Positions 17,314 through 26,536 of a DNA stretch of 64,000 nucleotides are shown here, piece by piece; the first letter of the stretch is position 1; each line of letters starts with the position of its first letter. The DNA is taken from positions 4,030,001 through 4,094,000 of the forward strand of contig NZ_CP151996.1 of the NCBI RefSeq assembly GCF_038593855.1, in the 5' to 3' direction. The position numbers were made by a program, and so were the translations under genes. The DNA comes from Lysinibacillus sp. FSL M8-0337. GTDB taxonomy: Bacteria > Bacillota > Bacilli > Bacillales_A > Planococcaceae. The notes under the pieces were generated by a model. That model was not told where the DNA came from. It saw nothing but the letters and a program-made list of their open reading frames with translations, and searched no databases.

Positions 17314-19153
17314 CTATACTTACTCCTTTTTTCTGTTCATCCAATTGTCCGATAAATTTCATTAATTCAAGCGTCATATCATAGCGTAAAAACGGTGTAA
17401 TTAAATAAATACCATTGAAATATTCTGCCGCTACTTCTACTAACTCTTTGGCAATTGCAATCCCTTCTAATGTTGAACGTTCTTTATCTTCACCACACGC
17501 CTTCATACGTGATAGTGCATCGTCTGATAATTTAATCCCTGGTACTTCATGGTGTAAAAACTCGGCGCTCTTATAGCTCGTTACTGGCATAATACCGATA
17601 TAAATTGGAGCATCTAAATGCTTTGTTGCCTCATAAATTTCTACAATTTTCTCTTTTGTATAAACAGGTTGTGAAATAAAGTAATCTGCACCATGTTCGA
17701 TTTTTTTCTCTAAGCGAGCTACTGCCCGATCTAATACACGAACATTCGGGTTAAATGCTGCCGCAACAGAAAAGTTTGCTTTCTTACGAAGTGGCTTACC
17801 AGAAAATGATATCCCCTCATTTAACTGTTTAATTAATTGAATAAGCTCCATGGATGAAACATCATAAACACTTGTGGCACCTGGGAAGTCTCCTACCTTT
17901 GTGGGATCTCCAGTAACCGCTAAAACATCATGAATGCCAAGTGCATTTAACCCCATTAAATGGGACTGTAGGCCAATTAAGTTACGGTCACGGCACGTAA
18001 TATGCGTCAACGGTCGTACACCATGTGTTTCCTTTAATAGCGCACCCATAGCGACATTACTAATGCGGGGAGATGCAAGCGAATTATCAGCCATCATCAC
18101 GACATCTGCGCCTGCGTCGTATAATTTTTTTGCCCCTTGAATAAAACCATCAATTTCTAGATGTCTCGGAGTATCTAACTCTACGATAACCGAGCGTTCG
18201 CGCTTCACCTTTTCATGTAGCGGTTCATATGTCGCAGGTTCCGCTTCCCGTACAATCTCTACTTTTTCAGGTTTCGTATACTTTGCTTCAACAGGCGTTA
18301 ACTCTTCTAAATATTTCTTCGCAGCTGCTATATGCTTAGGTGTTGTACCACAACATCCACCGATTAAACGAACACCTTGGTCACGCAATGCAACTGCTGC
18401 ACGTCCAAAATAATCAGCTTCTGACTCATACACGACACGCCCATCCTCTAAATCTAGTAGCGACGCATTTGGATATGCTGACATAAATGCTTTATCAGGA
18501 ATCTCCACACCTTCAAATGCTTGAATTGTATGATGGGGACCTAAACGGCAATTGACGCCTACTACATCTGCACCAAGAGCTTGTAACTCATGTAATGCTT
18601 GATTTAACGTCATTCCATTTTGCAACACACCCGGCTCATGCATGGATACTTGTGCAATAATTGGTAGCTCTGTTTTACCACGTAACATTTTTAATGTTGC
18701 ACTTAACTCTTCAAAATCATAATACGTTTCAAGTAAAAGACCATCAGGATTGCCTGCAAGTAACACATTTGCTTGTTCTTCAACAGTCAATAATATTTCC
18801 TCTAATGTAGCATCACTTTTACGAATGCCACGGATGCCCCCAATTGTCCCTAAAACAAATTGCCCGCCATCAGCTGCCGCTCGTTTTGCAATCGTGATTG
18901 CCGCTTCATTAAATTGTTGAACCCGTGATTCTAAGCCGTAACGTGCTAATTTAATCGCATTTGCACCGTAAGTATTGGTCTGAATGACATCTGCACCAGC
19001 AGCTATATATTCTCTATGAATTTTTTCAATTAACTCCGGTCTCTGTACATTCATTTCCTCATGACAGTACTCTAAGCCGTAGCCATATAATACAGTACCA
19101 ATGGCTCCATCCGCGGTAAGCACATGTGTTTTTAACTTTTCTAGCAATCCCAT
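17306..19153 (-). CDS. yitJ: Bifunctional homocysteine S-methyltransferase/methylenetetrahydrofolate reductase
   Basis: The protein has 615 residues in two parts. Residues 1-290 are a homocysteine methyltransferase domain with the zinc site at VNC (around residue 201) and GGCCGTTP. Residues 320-615 are a MetF-like flavin barrel (VIVELDTPRH, ITCRDRN, LAVTGDPTKVGDFPGATSVYD, FSVAAAFNPN, YFISQPVY). The reductase supplies methyltetrahydrofolate, which MetH, encoded next, then uses. The homocysteine domain may add a second methylation route or only bind homocysteine. GAGAGGG lies 9 bases before ATG 19153. It is the first gene after a SAM-I riboswitch and strong promoter. Confidence 0.93.
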   Translation of the reverse strand: MGLLEKLKTHVLTADGAIGTVLYGYGLEYCHEEMNVQRPELIEKIHREYIAAGADVIQTNTYGANAIKLARYGLESRVQQFNEAAITIAKRAAADGGQFVLGTIGGIRGIRKSDATLEEILLTVEEQANVLLAGNPDGLLLETYYDFEELSATLKMLRGKTELPIIAQVSMHEPGVLQNGMTLNQALHELQALGADVVGVNCRLGPHHTIQAFEGVEIPDKAFMSAYPNASLLDLEDGRVVYESEADYFGRAAVALRDQGVRLIGGCCGTTPKHIAAAKKYLEELTPVEAKYTKPEKVEIVREAEPATYEPLHEKVKRERSVIVELDTPRHLEIDGFIQGAKKLYDAGADVVMMADNSLASPRISNVAMGALLKETHGVRPLTHITCRDRNLIGLQSHLMGLNALGIHDVLAVTGDPTKVGDFPGATSVYDVSSMELIQLIKQLNEGISFSGKPLRKKANFSVAAAFNPNVRVLDRAVARLEKKIEHGADYFISQPVYTKEKIVEIYEATKHLDAPIYIGIMPVTSYKSAEFLHHEVPGIKLSDDALSRMKACGEDKERSTLEGIAIAKELVEVAAEYFNGIYLITPFLRYDMTLELMKFIGQLDEQKKGVSIDG

Positions 19154-19190
19154 AAATCGTAGCCCTCTCTTTCCTTGTATCCAAAATATA

Positions 19191-19348
19191 AAAAGCCTTC
19201 TTTTACAAAAAAGAAGGCTTTAACGAATCGCAATTGTTGTTCCTTCTCATCTTCGACCAAAAAGGTCTTCTGGATTTAGCACCTGACATAAGTTGGTTGC
19301 TGAAGCTTCATAGGGCCAGTCCCTCTGCTTCTCTTGATAAGAATGTAG
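19191..19348 (-). ncRNA. SAM-I (S-box) riboswitch with terminator
   Basis: Read on the minus strand, the aptamer starts CTTATCAAGAGAAGCAGAGG, continues GACTGGCCC and GAAGCTTCAGCAACC. It closes with GGTGCTAAATCCAG and GATGAGAAGG (19242-19251), the classic S-box blocks in order. A terminator follows at 19191-19221 (AAAGCCTTCT paired with AGAAGGCTTT, then TTTATA). Bound SAM is expected to favour the terminator and shut off yitJ-metH. Confidence 0.97.
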
Positions 19349-19374
19349 TATGAATTTTTCAAATAATTAAAAGA

Positions 19375-19403
19375 ATCATATCGTTTACAGACGATAGAGT
19401 CAA
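19375..19403 (-). promoter_or_regulatory. Promoter of the S-box operon
   Basis: TTGACT (19398-19403), a 17-base spacer and TATGAT (19375-19380) on the minus strand give a good sigma-A promoter. It places the start about 20 bases before the S-box aptamer. Confidence 0.8.
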
Positions 19404-19468
19404 GACTATTTCACTTAACAAAGGAGATTTCTCCCGAAAAAAATATTATTTTAGTTTTAACTTCACTG

Positions 19469-20857
19469 TTATTCTAGTTTTTCCGCAAGCGCTTCGCCTA
19501 TTTTTTTACCATTTTGAATACAAGCACCAATACCTACCCCGAAATATGAGCAACCTGCTATCGATAAGTTGGGATACCGTTCTGCAAGCTCCGCTGTTAA
19601 GCCTTTCAACGCCTCATGATGTGCCAAATCGTATTTTGGCATTTGATCGATCCACTTGGCTACATTTACAACCATTGGTTTTTCATCAATGCCTAAGCTT
19701 TTCTTTACATCCTCTAATGCTACAGCTGTCAATTCTTCATCTGTCATCATACGTAATGTTTCGTATGCAGGGTTAATGCTTTTATAAAAGAGGCGCACAA
19801 GCAATTTACTATTAGCAGATGTATGTTTCCATTTTCGGCTTGTCCATGTTGCGGCATTGCATTGTACATTCGAGTTATGTGACACAATAAAGCCTGTCCC
19901 ATCTGCTGGTAGCACTGCATCCGGTACATCAAAGCCTAAGTATATGGTGATGGCAGAGGCTGTAGTAAATTCTTTAAAATAGCGATTCAAAGATGGGTCC
20001 TGTAATAAGCTCTGTACGGCTTCATTTGGCAGTGCTAATACTACGTGCTCAGCCTCAAACTTCCTCCCATCTGCTAATGTGATTGTATAATGTTTTTCCT
20101 GTTTTTTTACATTGGTTGTTGCTACGCCTTTAATAATTTCTACATTTGTTAACGTTTCTTCAAGACGATTGATAAGTGACGATAAGCCCTGTTTAAACGA
20201 AATAAACTTTTTGTTGGAAGCTTTCACGAATTGTTCGCGATTTGCCTCAAAACCTTTAATAATACTACCGTACTCATTTTTATAGTCGATTATGTACGGT
20301 AAGGTAGAAGCTATCGACAGTTGATGGAGGTCACCCGAGTATACCCCAGCTAATACTGGTGCAATTTGATTTTGTACAAGTTCTTCCCCTAAGTAATATG
20401 TTAAAAACTCACCGATTGAGCTGTCCTTAGTAAAGCTTTTATTCGGCATTGTTAAATCTTGCAATGCTATTTGTTTACCAGCTTCTGATACTAGCGTACT
20501 TGCTTCAAGAGACGCTAAACTCATTGGAATACCGAATGTTGAATCAGCGGGTATTGCATGTAATTCGTCGTTTGTATAGATATAAGATATCCCTGTTTCG
20601 TTGTACACTAGCTCCTGTTCAAAATTAAGCTCCTGCACCAGCTCCATGACCCCTTTATGACGAGCCACAATTGAGTCAGCACCCGTTTCCATAATGAAGC
20701 CTTGCTCATAAGCGGAATGTAACTTACCGCCTAAGTATGGATTTTTCTCAACAAGCACTAGTTTGACATCTATGTTTTTCTGCAATACTTGGCGCTGTAA
20801 ATAATGCATCGTACATAAACCAGTAATGCCGCCACCTAATACAACTATTGTTTTCAT
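19469..20857 (-). CDS. hemY: Coproporphyrinogen III oxidase, HemY/HemG type
   Basis: This 462-residue FAD enzyme oxidises coproporphyrinogen III (older name: protoporphyrinogen oxidase) in the Gram-positive haem pathway. The FAD-binding motif VLGGGITGLCTMHYL is at residues 5-19, followed by VEKNPYLGGKLHS. The C-terminal flavin segment is IAGCSYFGVGIGACIQNGKKIG. The length matches Bacillus HemY. GGGGCG lies 8 bases before ATG. The usual hemE and hemH partners are not adjacent. The neighbouring gene downstream of nothing else haem-related is HemAT, a haem sensor, 145 bases upstream on the same strand. Confidence 0.9.
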   Translation of the reverse strand: MKTIVVLGGGITGLCTMHYLQRQVLQKNIDVKLVLVEKNPYLGGKLHSAYEQGFIMETGADSIVARHKGVMELVQELNFEQELVYNETGISYIYTNDELHAIPADSTFGIPMSLASLEASTLVSEAGKQIALQDLTMPNKSFTKDSSIGEFLTYYLGEELVQNQIAPVLAGVYSGDLHQLSIASTLPYIIDYKNEYGSIIKGFEANREQFVKASNKKFISFKQGLSSLINRLEETLTNVEIIKGVATTNVKKQEKHYTITLADGRKFEAEHVVLALPNEAVQSLLQDPSLNRYFKEFTTASAITIYLGFDVPDAVLPADGTGFIVSHNSNVQCNAATWTSRKWKHTSANSKLLVRLFYKSINPAYETLRMMTDEELTAVALEDVKKSLGIDEKPMVVNVAKWIDQMPKYDLAHHEALKGLTAELAERYPNLSIAGCSYFGVGIGACIQNGKKIGEALAEKLE

Positions 20858-20956
20858 GAAGTATCGCCCCTAATTCGTTATTTCTCTCCTTATTAGTATA
20901 AACTTTTTTCACAAACAATTACGTTCAACCCATTACAAATTTAGCAACACTATAAA

Positions 20957-21001
20957 GTGTCAGGCACTCAAACAATTTCAAATTGTTTGAGTGCCTGACA
21001 C
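20957..21001. repeat. REP-like palindrome, perfect copy
   Basis: A 45-base inverted repeat with 22-base perfect arms around a single C. The left arm begins GTGTCAGGCACTCAAACAAT. It abuts the hemAT stop codon. Related shorter copies lie at 29842-29864 and 43037-43074, each at the 3' end of a minus-strand gene. It can form a strong hairpin and may act as a terminator or 3' stabiliser. Confidence 0.8.
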
Positions 21002-22291
21002 CTAGTTTAAGTTTTGTGCGACATTTGCTAATTTGTCAGCTGAATTTGTTACCTCATTAAATGCTTGCCCAAGCTCATGAAGGACCTGAACAACGGCCTG
21101 AACCTCTTTTTCCATAAGGTCATTTTGACACTTAGCTTCTGTCATCGCATCTAATATTTTGTTAAACTGTCCTTCAGTTTGAGCCATATTCTCCTCACCT
21201 GAAGCAACCTCTGTCTGAATATTACTAAGCGAATATGCCAGTTTAGACGTTCGCTCTGTTGTTTTTTCTAATAATTTTGCAACGGATGTAACAGATTCTT
21301 TTGTTTGACTAGACAATTTACGTACTTCCTCCGCAACAACACTAAAGCCTTTCCCCGCCTCTCCAGCGCGGGCTGCTTCAATAGCCGCATTTAAAGCAAG
21401 CAGATTTGTTTGATTGGCAATGTTCGTTACAACATTCATAATCGCTTCCATTTCTTTCGACATATCCGTCAATTGTTTAATATTATCCGTAATGTCATCC
21501 ACTGATTGAATAATGTTACACATATTTTGAGATTGATGTTGTAAGCATTCGCGACCTTCTATTGCTTGACTTTCTGCTAACGTACTCACCTGAAGCGATT
21601 TTTTCGCCAATTGCTTAATTTCATGTGATTGATTATTTAATAGATGGAAAGAGGCATTTGTTTCTTGTGAAATGGTCGCTAATCCTTCTGACGATTCCAC
21701 AATTTTTTTTTCAACCGCTTCTTTCTCACGTTCAACGTTTTCCTTCAGTTGCTCAATTGTACTTTCAAACGCTTCTAATACAAGTTGTTGCTCGAAATTA
21801 GAAATTTTAGAAATTGCTCGTATTGTATTCAATTGGTCTTTCGGATGCACTACATGTTCTTCAACTAAATCAATAAATGACATGGTTAAATCTTGGAAAG
21901 CACAAATATACCATTGTGTTCTCAGTCCGATATGTACGTGCACTTTTGCAATACTTACTCGTCTTTTATAAAATTCATCATCAATTGTACCGTTAAACAT
22001 TTCAATAATATGACGACGCAATGTGACCTTCAATTTATCCACAGAACTATGTTTATTAATAATATCTACTAAACTATGCTCAGTTCCAATCATTTCATAA
22101 AACCGGTCAACGATGTGATTTATGTTGTCCTCAACAAATGGTTTAAAAGCTTTTAAATATTGTAAATCTTCTATTGTCAAATTTAGCATTTCAATTTGCT
22201 TAACCAGTGTTCGAGAGTTCGGAACATCCATTGTCACCGAGTATTGCTGTAAATCTAACGTCATTGCCTTTTTCTGTTTTTGAAAAATCAC
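21002..22291 (-). CDS. hemAT: Haem-based aerotaxis transducer
   Basis: This is a soluble chemoreceptor that senses oxygen through a globin domain and signals to CheA. Residues about 15-180 form the globin part. It has [36 protein letters not shown] and a His-containing [21 protein letters not shown] helix (proximal His), each like Bacillus HemAT. Residues 200-429 are a coiled-coil signalling domain with the hairpin [20 protein letters not shown] and [12 protein letters not shown]. No membrane segment is present. I choose GTG 22291 because GAGGG lies 7 bases upstream and it gives 429 residues, close to the 432 of B. subtilis HemAT. A longer frame to 22390 is unlikely. Confidence 0.92.
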   Translation of the reverse strand: MIFQKQKKAMTLDLQQYSVTMDVPNSRTLVKQIEMLNLTIEDLQYLKAFKPFVEDNINHIVDRFYEMIGTEHSLVDIINKHSSVDKLKVTLRRHIIEMFNGTIDDEFYKRRVSIAKVHVHIGLRTQWYICAFQDLTMSFIDLVEEHVVHPKDQLNTIRAISKISNFEQQLVLEAFESTIEQLKENVEREKEAVEKKIVESSEGLATISQETNASFHLLNNQSHEIKQLAKKSLQVSTLAESQAIEGRECLQHQSQNMCNIIQSVDDITDNIKQLTDMSKEMEAIMNVVTNIANQTNLLALNAAIEAARAGEAGKGFSVVAEEVRKLSSQTKESVTSVAKLLEKTTERTSKLAYSLSNIQTEVASGEENMAQTEGQFNKILDAMTEAKCQNDLMEKEVQAVVQVLHELGQAFNEVTNSADKLANVAQNLN

Positions 22292-22965
22292 ACTTTTCCC
22301 TCTTTCATTACGTGTTCTTTTGAAAAGCTGAGCAAAAATCCCATTCCGTTTACCCAAATATATTGACAAATCTATGAAAAGATACCACAACTATTAATAA
22401 ATTTACAAGAAAATAATATAACAAAATAACATCATAATAATCAGTAATTCATCATTTTTCATTATTAAAATCACTCATATACATTATACATTTTTAATAT
22501 AATTGTCAATTTATTATATCCTATATTTTACCATTTAATAACATACAATTTAAACGTAAACTAAATGGTTTTCATCTGTTAAATTGCATTAAAACGCTGT
22601 CACAATTTTTTTCAGTAGCTATTTCTACGGTATTTATTAGAATTTACGTATTCCGTCTGCAACACTACATGTAATATTAAGTATCTGTAATTTCAATATC
22701 TCCCCTTCGACCATTTATTAAGAGTCCTTTATCCTGTTTTTTTATTTAAAAATGAATAAAATTAACCATTGTAAATTTTGTTAATAAATAGCATAAAATA
22801 ACTATTTTACTAATAGCCCCCCTGTAAAAATAGACTCTATCCCATATCATTTTTCTATGTATAGATGTATGATCGCTATTTGCCCTTCCACTACAATAAA
22901 AAACCGCAACGGCTAGTTCATAGCTAACCATTACGGGTAAATTTCAGTATCATAAAATTTAAAAT
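22292..22965. other. AT-rich intergenic region before hemAT
   Basis: These 674 bases are very AT-rich and hold no gene I can support. A terminator for the Sel1-repeat gene lies at 22898-22936. The rest presumably holds the hemAT promoter. I saw no clear sigma-D or sigma-A box pair. Short frames on either strand lack ribosome-binding sites. Confidence 0.6.
22898..22936 (-). terminator. Terminator after the Sel1-repeat gene
   Basis: On the minus strand CCGTAATGGTTAG pairs with CTAGCCGTTGCGG (two mismatches) around CTATGAA, followed by TTTTTTATTG. It lies 29 bases past the stop codon. Confidence 0.85.
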
Positions 22966-24252
22966 TTAAAGCTTTTCTAATTCTTCAAGTAAAACGGTTG
23001 CCTCTTCTATACCTGATTCTGCTGCAAGTCCATACCATTTTTTGGCCTCTTTTATATTACGCGGTATTCCCTCACCTTTGTTATAAATATGGCCAAGCTG
23101 CAATTTTGCTTCAGGGTCTCCTTGGAGTGCGGCTTGCTTGAACCAATGAATCCCTTTTTCAATATTACGAATCCCCGTTAAACCCTTGCTCCAAATAAAG
23201 CCCAAATCATAAAATGCATCTACATGATATTGTTCAGCAGCTCTTTCAAACCAATATAAGCCACGATTGATGTCCCGAGCTTGCCCTAAGTGACCTTCTA
23301 AATAAATTCCACCTAGTCTGTATTGCGCTTCAACATAACCTGCCTCAGCCGCATTTTTATAAAAGGCAAATGCTTTCTCTTCATCTATCACAACACCTAA
23401 TCCTTGTTCGTGCATAATACCTAATGTAAACATTGCCTCTGCTACCCCTAGTGCGGCAGCAATCTCGAACCAATGTTTAGCAAGTGACATATTTTCGGGT
23501 ACACTCTCACCATTAAAATACATATCCGCTAAGTTATTTGCCGCATCTGCATGCCCTTGTTGCGCTGCAGCTTCGTATAACTTAAAGGCACGATCATAAC
23601 TCTCTTCTACACAAATTCCTTCAAAATAATAGTTACCAAGAGCATATTGGGCATTGGCATTATCTTGTTTTGCCGCTAATTCAAACCACTTCATCGACTT
23701 TTTCGGTTGGAAAAATGTATCCTCATTTGCACTATAATATTCTCCAAGTTCAAATTGGGCATCTGCATCTTGTTCTTCAATCGCAGCTTTGTATAAATCA
23801 ATGATTTCTTCATGGTCTAAATCTTCTTCTTCAAAAACAGCAACTGCTTCGTCCTGTTGTGTAAAATACCATTCCAGTACATCGAGGACATCATCAACAA
23901 CCTCCGTTGTATAAGCTAACTTCTCTAAGGAAGTAATTTGCCATATTAAAATATATATTGGAAGTGGAATTGCCTCACGCAATACATCATCATATTCTGC
24001 TAGCAGCGTTAGTACATTGTCTTGCACTGTTTGTGTTTGCTCCGGATGTACAATTTGTAAGTGTCGCTGTTGTTTTTTTCTTAGCAATCCCTGAATAACT
24101 TGATAGAGCATCTTTTGCAAGGTTGTCAGTTGTACTTCATCCAATACGAGTAAAGTGAGGTTTTGCGCAAACCATGTATTCTGTATATTTGTTAATTGTT
24201 GTAAGGACTGCGTTCGCTCCTTATTTTGCTTTGCTAAAAATTGCCCATACAT
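22966..24252 (-). CDS. Sel1-repeat (TPR-like) protein
   Basis: The protein has 428 residues. The first 150 or so are helical and acidic without a known domain. From about residue 155 onward there are seven or so Sel1 repeats of about 36 residues. Each has the pattern A-x-x-x-L-G-x-x-Y-x-x-G followed by A-x-x-W-(F/Y)-x-x-A-A, for example AQYALGNYYFEG and AMFTLGIMHEQG. Such repeats form a superhelix that binds other proteins. There is no signal peptide, so it is probably cytoplasmic. AAGGGGGG lies 7 bases before ATG 24252; an upstream start would overlap that site. The partner is unknown. The DUF218 gene lies 74 bases upstream on the same strand. Confidence 0.8.
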   Translation of the reverse strand: MYGQFLAKQNKERTQSLQQLTNIQNTWFAQNLTLLVLDEVQLTTLQKMLYQVIQGLLRKKQQRHLQIVHPEQTQTVQDNVLTLLAEYDDVLREAIPLPIYILIWQITSLEKLAYTTEVVDDVLDVLEWYFTQQDEAVAVFEEEDLDHEEIIDLYKAAIEEQDADAQFELGEYYSANEDTFFQPKKSMKWFELAAKQDNANAQYALGNYYFEGICVEESYDRAFKLYEAAAQQGHADAANNLADMYFNGESVPENMSLAKHWFEIAAALGVAEAMFTLGIMHEQGLGVVIDEEKAFAFYKNAAEAGYVEAQYRLGGIYLEGHLGQARDINRGLYWFERAAEQYHVDAFYDLGFIWSKGLTGIRNIEKGIHWFKQAALQGDPEAKLQLGHIYNKGEGIPRNIKEAKKWYGLAAESGIEEATVLLEELEKL

Positions 24253-24325
24253 TTCATTTCCCCCCTTGCACACTATGTAAATAAACTGCCTTGCTATTAT
24301 TATATGGAAGGCAGTTCAAGAATGG

Positions 24326-25339
24326 TTACACATATGCTCTTAACATTAGTCCTACAAATAACGTAATGATGAAAAAGAGCGTTATATGTCCCCATTTATA
24401 CATTTCTAACAAACCGATAAATTCACGAGTAAAAGCGTTAGGTATATAATATAAAGCCGTTTTAGAGCCTACACCTTGTGCATCAAGCTTTGCCCTTCTT
24501 GCATAAATACTTGCTCGAAACACATGAAAATTATTCGTAACAAAAAGTGAACGGTACTTTTTCCCTTGTGCGTGCGCATCCATGATTGCTTTAGAGAAAG
24601 CCATATTTTGCTCTGTATTTGTCGACCGATCTTCCATCAATATTTTCCGATTCGGTATTTGGTGTTTATCTATCATATATGTTTCCATCGCCAACGCTTC
24701 TGAAACTTGTTCATCACGCCCTTGCCCACCCGAGACGATAATGAAAGGTCGCTCTCCATATTTTTTATATTGCTTGGCTGCCTCATCTAAACGGCTCGCT
24801 AAAAGAGGAGGAACTTTATCACCAATAAGGCCAGATCCCAGCACAAGAATATAATCAGGTTCATATGTTATCGGTGCAAAATGATAAATGATAGCGTAAA
24901 CCATCACACTTGTATATAAAAATACCGGATAAGCAAAAATCAAAAACGCATAAAAGAAAAGAATATGCCAAAGAGGATTTTCAATATTCGTAAAGAATAC
25001 GAAAACATAGCCAATCATCATTGCCAAGAAAGCCAATCCAAACACAGCTAATAGTAAATTTCGAAATCTTCGTCCTTCTTTTTCAAGCAAGATTTTACTA
25101 TTGAAAAACATCGCAATGGATAGTAATAACATGATACCTGGTATAATACCGAACAACGTCATGATGCCCATTTTGGACACAATACCTTGTTCGTTAATCA
25201 ATAAATCATTATGTGTTGTCATACCTACAAATACATTCAACCCTATTAAGCCTAGAACGACAGCGTTAATAAAACGCCTTTTTTCCGTAATAAATAGCAT
25301 TAAAAATACAGAAATTAATAATGTCATTGTTGGAAGCAC
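24326..25339 (-). CDS. DUF218 (YdcF/SanA-like) membrane protein
   Basis: The protein has 337 residues. Four or five hydrophobic segments occupy residues 1-155. They are followed by an external or cytoplasmic DUF218 domain, with YILVLGSGLIG, FIIVSGGQGRDE, ILMEDRSTNTEQNM and FVTNNFHVFRA, the usual motif order. A final hydrophobic segment ends the protein. The domain occurs in YdcF and SanA, linked to envelope integrity, but no reaction is firmly established. The start is GTG with AAGGAG 8 bases upstream. It probably shares a transcript with the Sel1-repeat gene. Confidence 0.8.
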   Translation of the reverse strand: MLPTMTLLISVFLMLFITEKRRFINAVVLGLIGLNVFVGMTTHNDLLINEQGIVSKMGIMTLFGIIPGIMLLLSIAMFFNSKILLEKEGRRFRNLLLAVFGLAFLAMMIGYVFVFFTNIENPLWHILFFYAFLIFAYPVFLYTSVMVYAIIYHFAPITYEPDYILVLGSGLIGDKVPPLLASRLDEAAKQYKKYGERPFIIVSGGQGRDEQVSEALAMETYMIDKHQIPNRKILMEDRSTNTEQNMAFSKAIMDAHAQGKKYRSLFVTNNFHVFRASIYARRAKLDAQGVGSKTALYYIPNAFTREFIGLLEMYKWGHITLFFIITLFVGLMLRAYV

Positions 25340-25524
25340 TGCATTTACTCCTTTCCTTCCTTTCTATTCCCATTCAGCAGTATGCTGACACTACTTGTTC
25401 ATATATTGCAAATTTCCTAAATGACAGGTAGTGAATATTTTATTTTTCACTATAGTTCATGTAAAATTACTATTAAGAACTAGTTTATGACAAAACAAAA
25501 AAAGATTTTGGAGGAATGTAAGTA

Positions 25525-26001
25525 ATGAAAAAAATTCTTGCTGCTCTTTTTGCAGCGACACTAATGTTTGCATCAGTTGGCGCAACACTATTAATATCAG
25601 ACACACCAACTGCAGAAGCGAAATCATATAAGTCAGGTAAAAAAGGCTTCTCAAACAACAACAATAGCTCAAATATCCAAAAATCTCAGGATAATTCTAA
25701 AGACCAAAATAATGCTACAACAAATAAAAATAATACGACGTCTACAAACAAAACAGATTCAACTACTGTAAAAAAAGGTGGCTTTTTCTCCGGCGGCCTT
25801 ATGAAGGGCTTAATGCTAGGTGGTTTAGCAGGTTTACTATTCGGTAGTCTATTTAGTAGTCTTGGTATGCTTGGTAATATTTTAGGCTTATTAATTAATA
25901 TCGCTGCTATTGCTGTAATTGTGATGCTTGTCGTTAAAATTATCAATATGTTTAAAGATAAAAAACGTAAAGAACAGGAAGCTACACAATGGCACAAATA
26001 A
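25525..26001 (+). CDS. Secreted or membrane Tim44-like protein
   Basis: The protein has 158 residues. An N-terminal signal peptide (cleavage likely after TAEA, near residue 32) is followed by a Ser/Asn/Lys/Thr-rich linker of about 50 residues. Then comes GGFFSGGLMKGLMLGGLAGL and a hydrophobic segment (residues 108-140), ending in a basic tail. The Gly-rich hydrophobic block resembles the membrane-associated part of bacterial Tim44-like proteins, but the soluble Tim44 lipid-binding domain is missing. GGAGGAATGTAAGTA precedes the ATG. It overlaps the YxcD-family gene by 13 bases. The function is unknown. Confidence 0.7.
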   Translation: MKKILAALFAATLMFASVGATLLISDTPTAEAKSYKSGKKGFSNNNNSSNIQKSQDNSKDQNNATTNKNNTTSTNKTDSTTVKKGGFFSGGLMKGLMLGGLAGLLFGSLFSSLGMLGNILGLLINIAAIAVIVMLVVKIINMFKDKKRKEQEATQWHK

Positions 26002-26276
26002 TTAACGAGCAAGATATTATTAATGCAATTTGTCTTTCACAGGCTTATCATAAAAATGTTCGCCCTGAAGACGTACTTGTTGAGCTAACTTACGAAGATG
26101 AGACTGGCTTCGGCGCGGAAGTCGAAATAAACGGTCAAATCGAAGTATTGAATACCGCTGCTATGATTGGCGCATTACGTGTATGGATTAAAGATGTTCT
26201 ACACGGCGATCCTTTCTCAACTGGTATTGAGCTTATATTAGATGATGAAGAAGGCATTATTGCCAAACTATCATAG
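25989..26276 (+). CDS. yxcD: YxcD-family (DUF2653) protein
   Basis: This 95-residue acidic protein matches the YxcD/DUF2653 pattern I recall. It starts INEQDIINAICL, continues RPEDVLVELTYEDE-GFGAEV and ends with an acidic LILDDEEGIIAKL. There is no signal peptide. It overlaps the preceding gene by 13 bases, so its synthesis is probably coupled to that of the Tim44-like protein. The role is unknown. Confidence 0.7.
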   Translation: MAQIINEQDIINAICLSQAYHKNVRPEDVLVELTYEDETGFGAEVEINGQIEVLNTAAMIGALRVWIKDVLHGDPFSTGIELILDDEEGIIAKLS

Positions 26277-26428
26277 TGTCTAAACCATTAGGTCTTTTGA
26301 GTTTGTCCAGATTATGCAAGCATTAATCTGTGCCATCTAGTGAAAGACCACTCATAGTTCAGCGTTGATTTGACACTTATCCCTGACTTATTGAAGTAGA
26401 GTACCTCTACTCACTATGAAAACAAATA

Positions 26429-26474
26429 GCCGTTCAATAAATCTTCTTAATGGATTTATTGAACGGCTTTTTTT
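26429..26474 (+). terminator. Terminator after the yxcD pair
   Basis: GCCGTTCAATAAATC pairs perfectly with GATTTATTGAACGGC around 9 bases, followed by TTTTTTT. The 150 bases between yxcD and this hairpin hold no gene; GGTCTTT at 26292 and AAAGACC at 26343 could pair. Confidence 0.92.
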
Positions 26475-26536
26475 AATAGTTAGCTTAACCGTAATGACCT
26501 CTGATAGATTCGCTTTCAAGAAGTTCCTGATAAGGT

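Noticed and set aside
22746..22931. A 61-codon minus-strand frame in the gap before hemAT
   Set aside because: It overlaps the terminator of the Sel1-repeat gene, has no ribosome-binding site and has an AT-driven composition.
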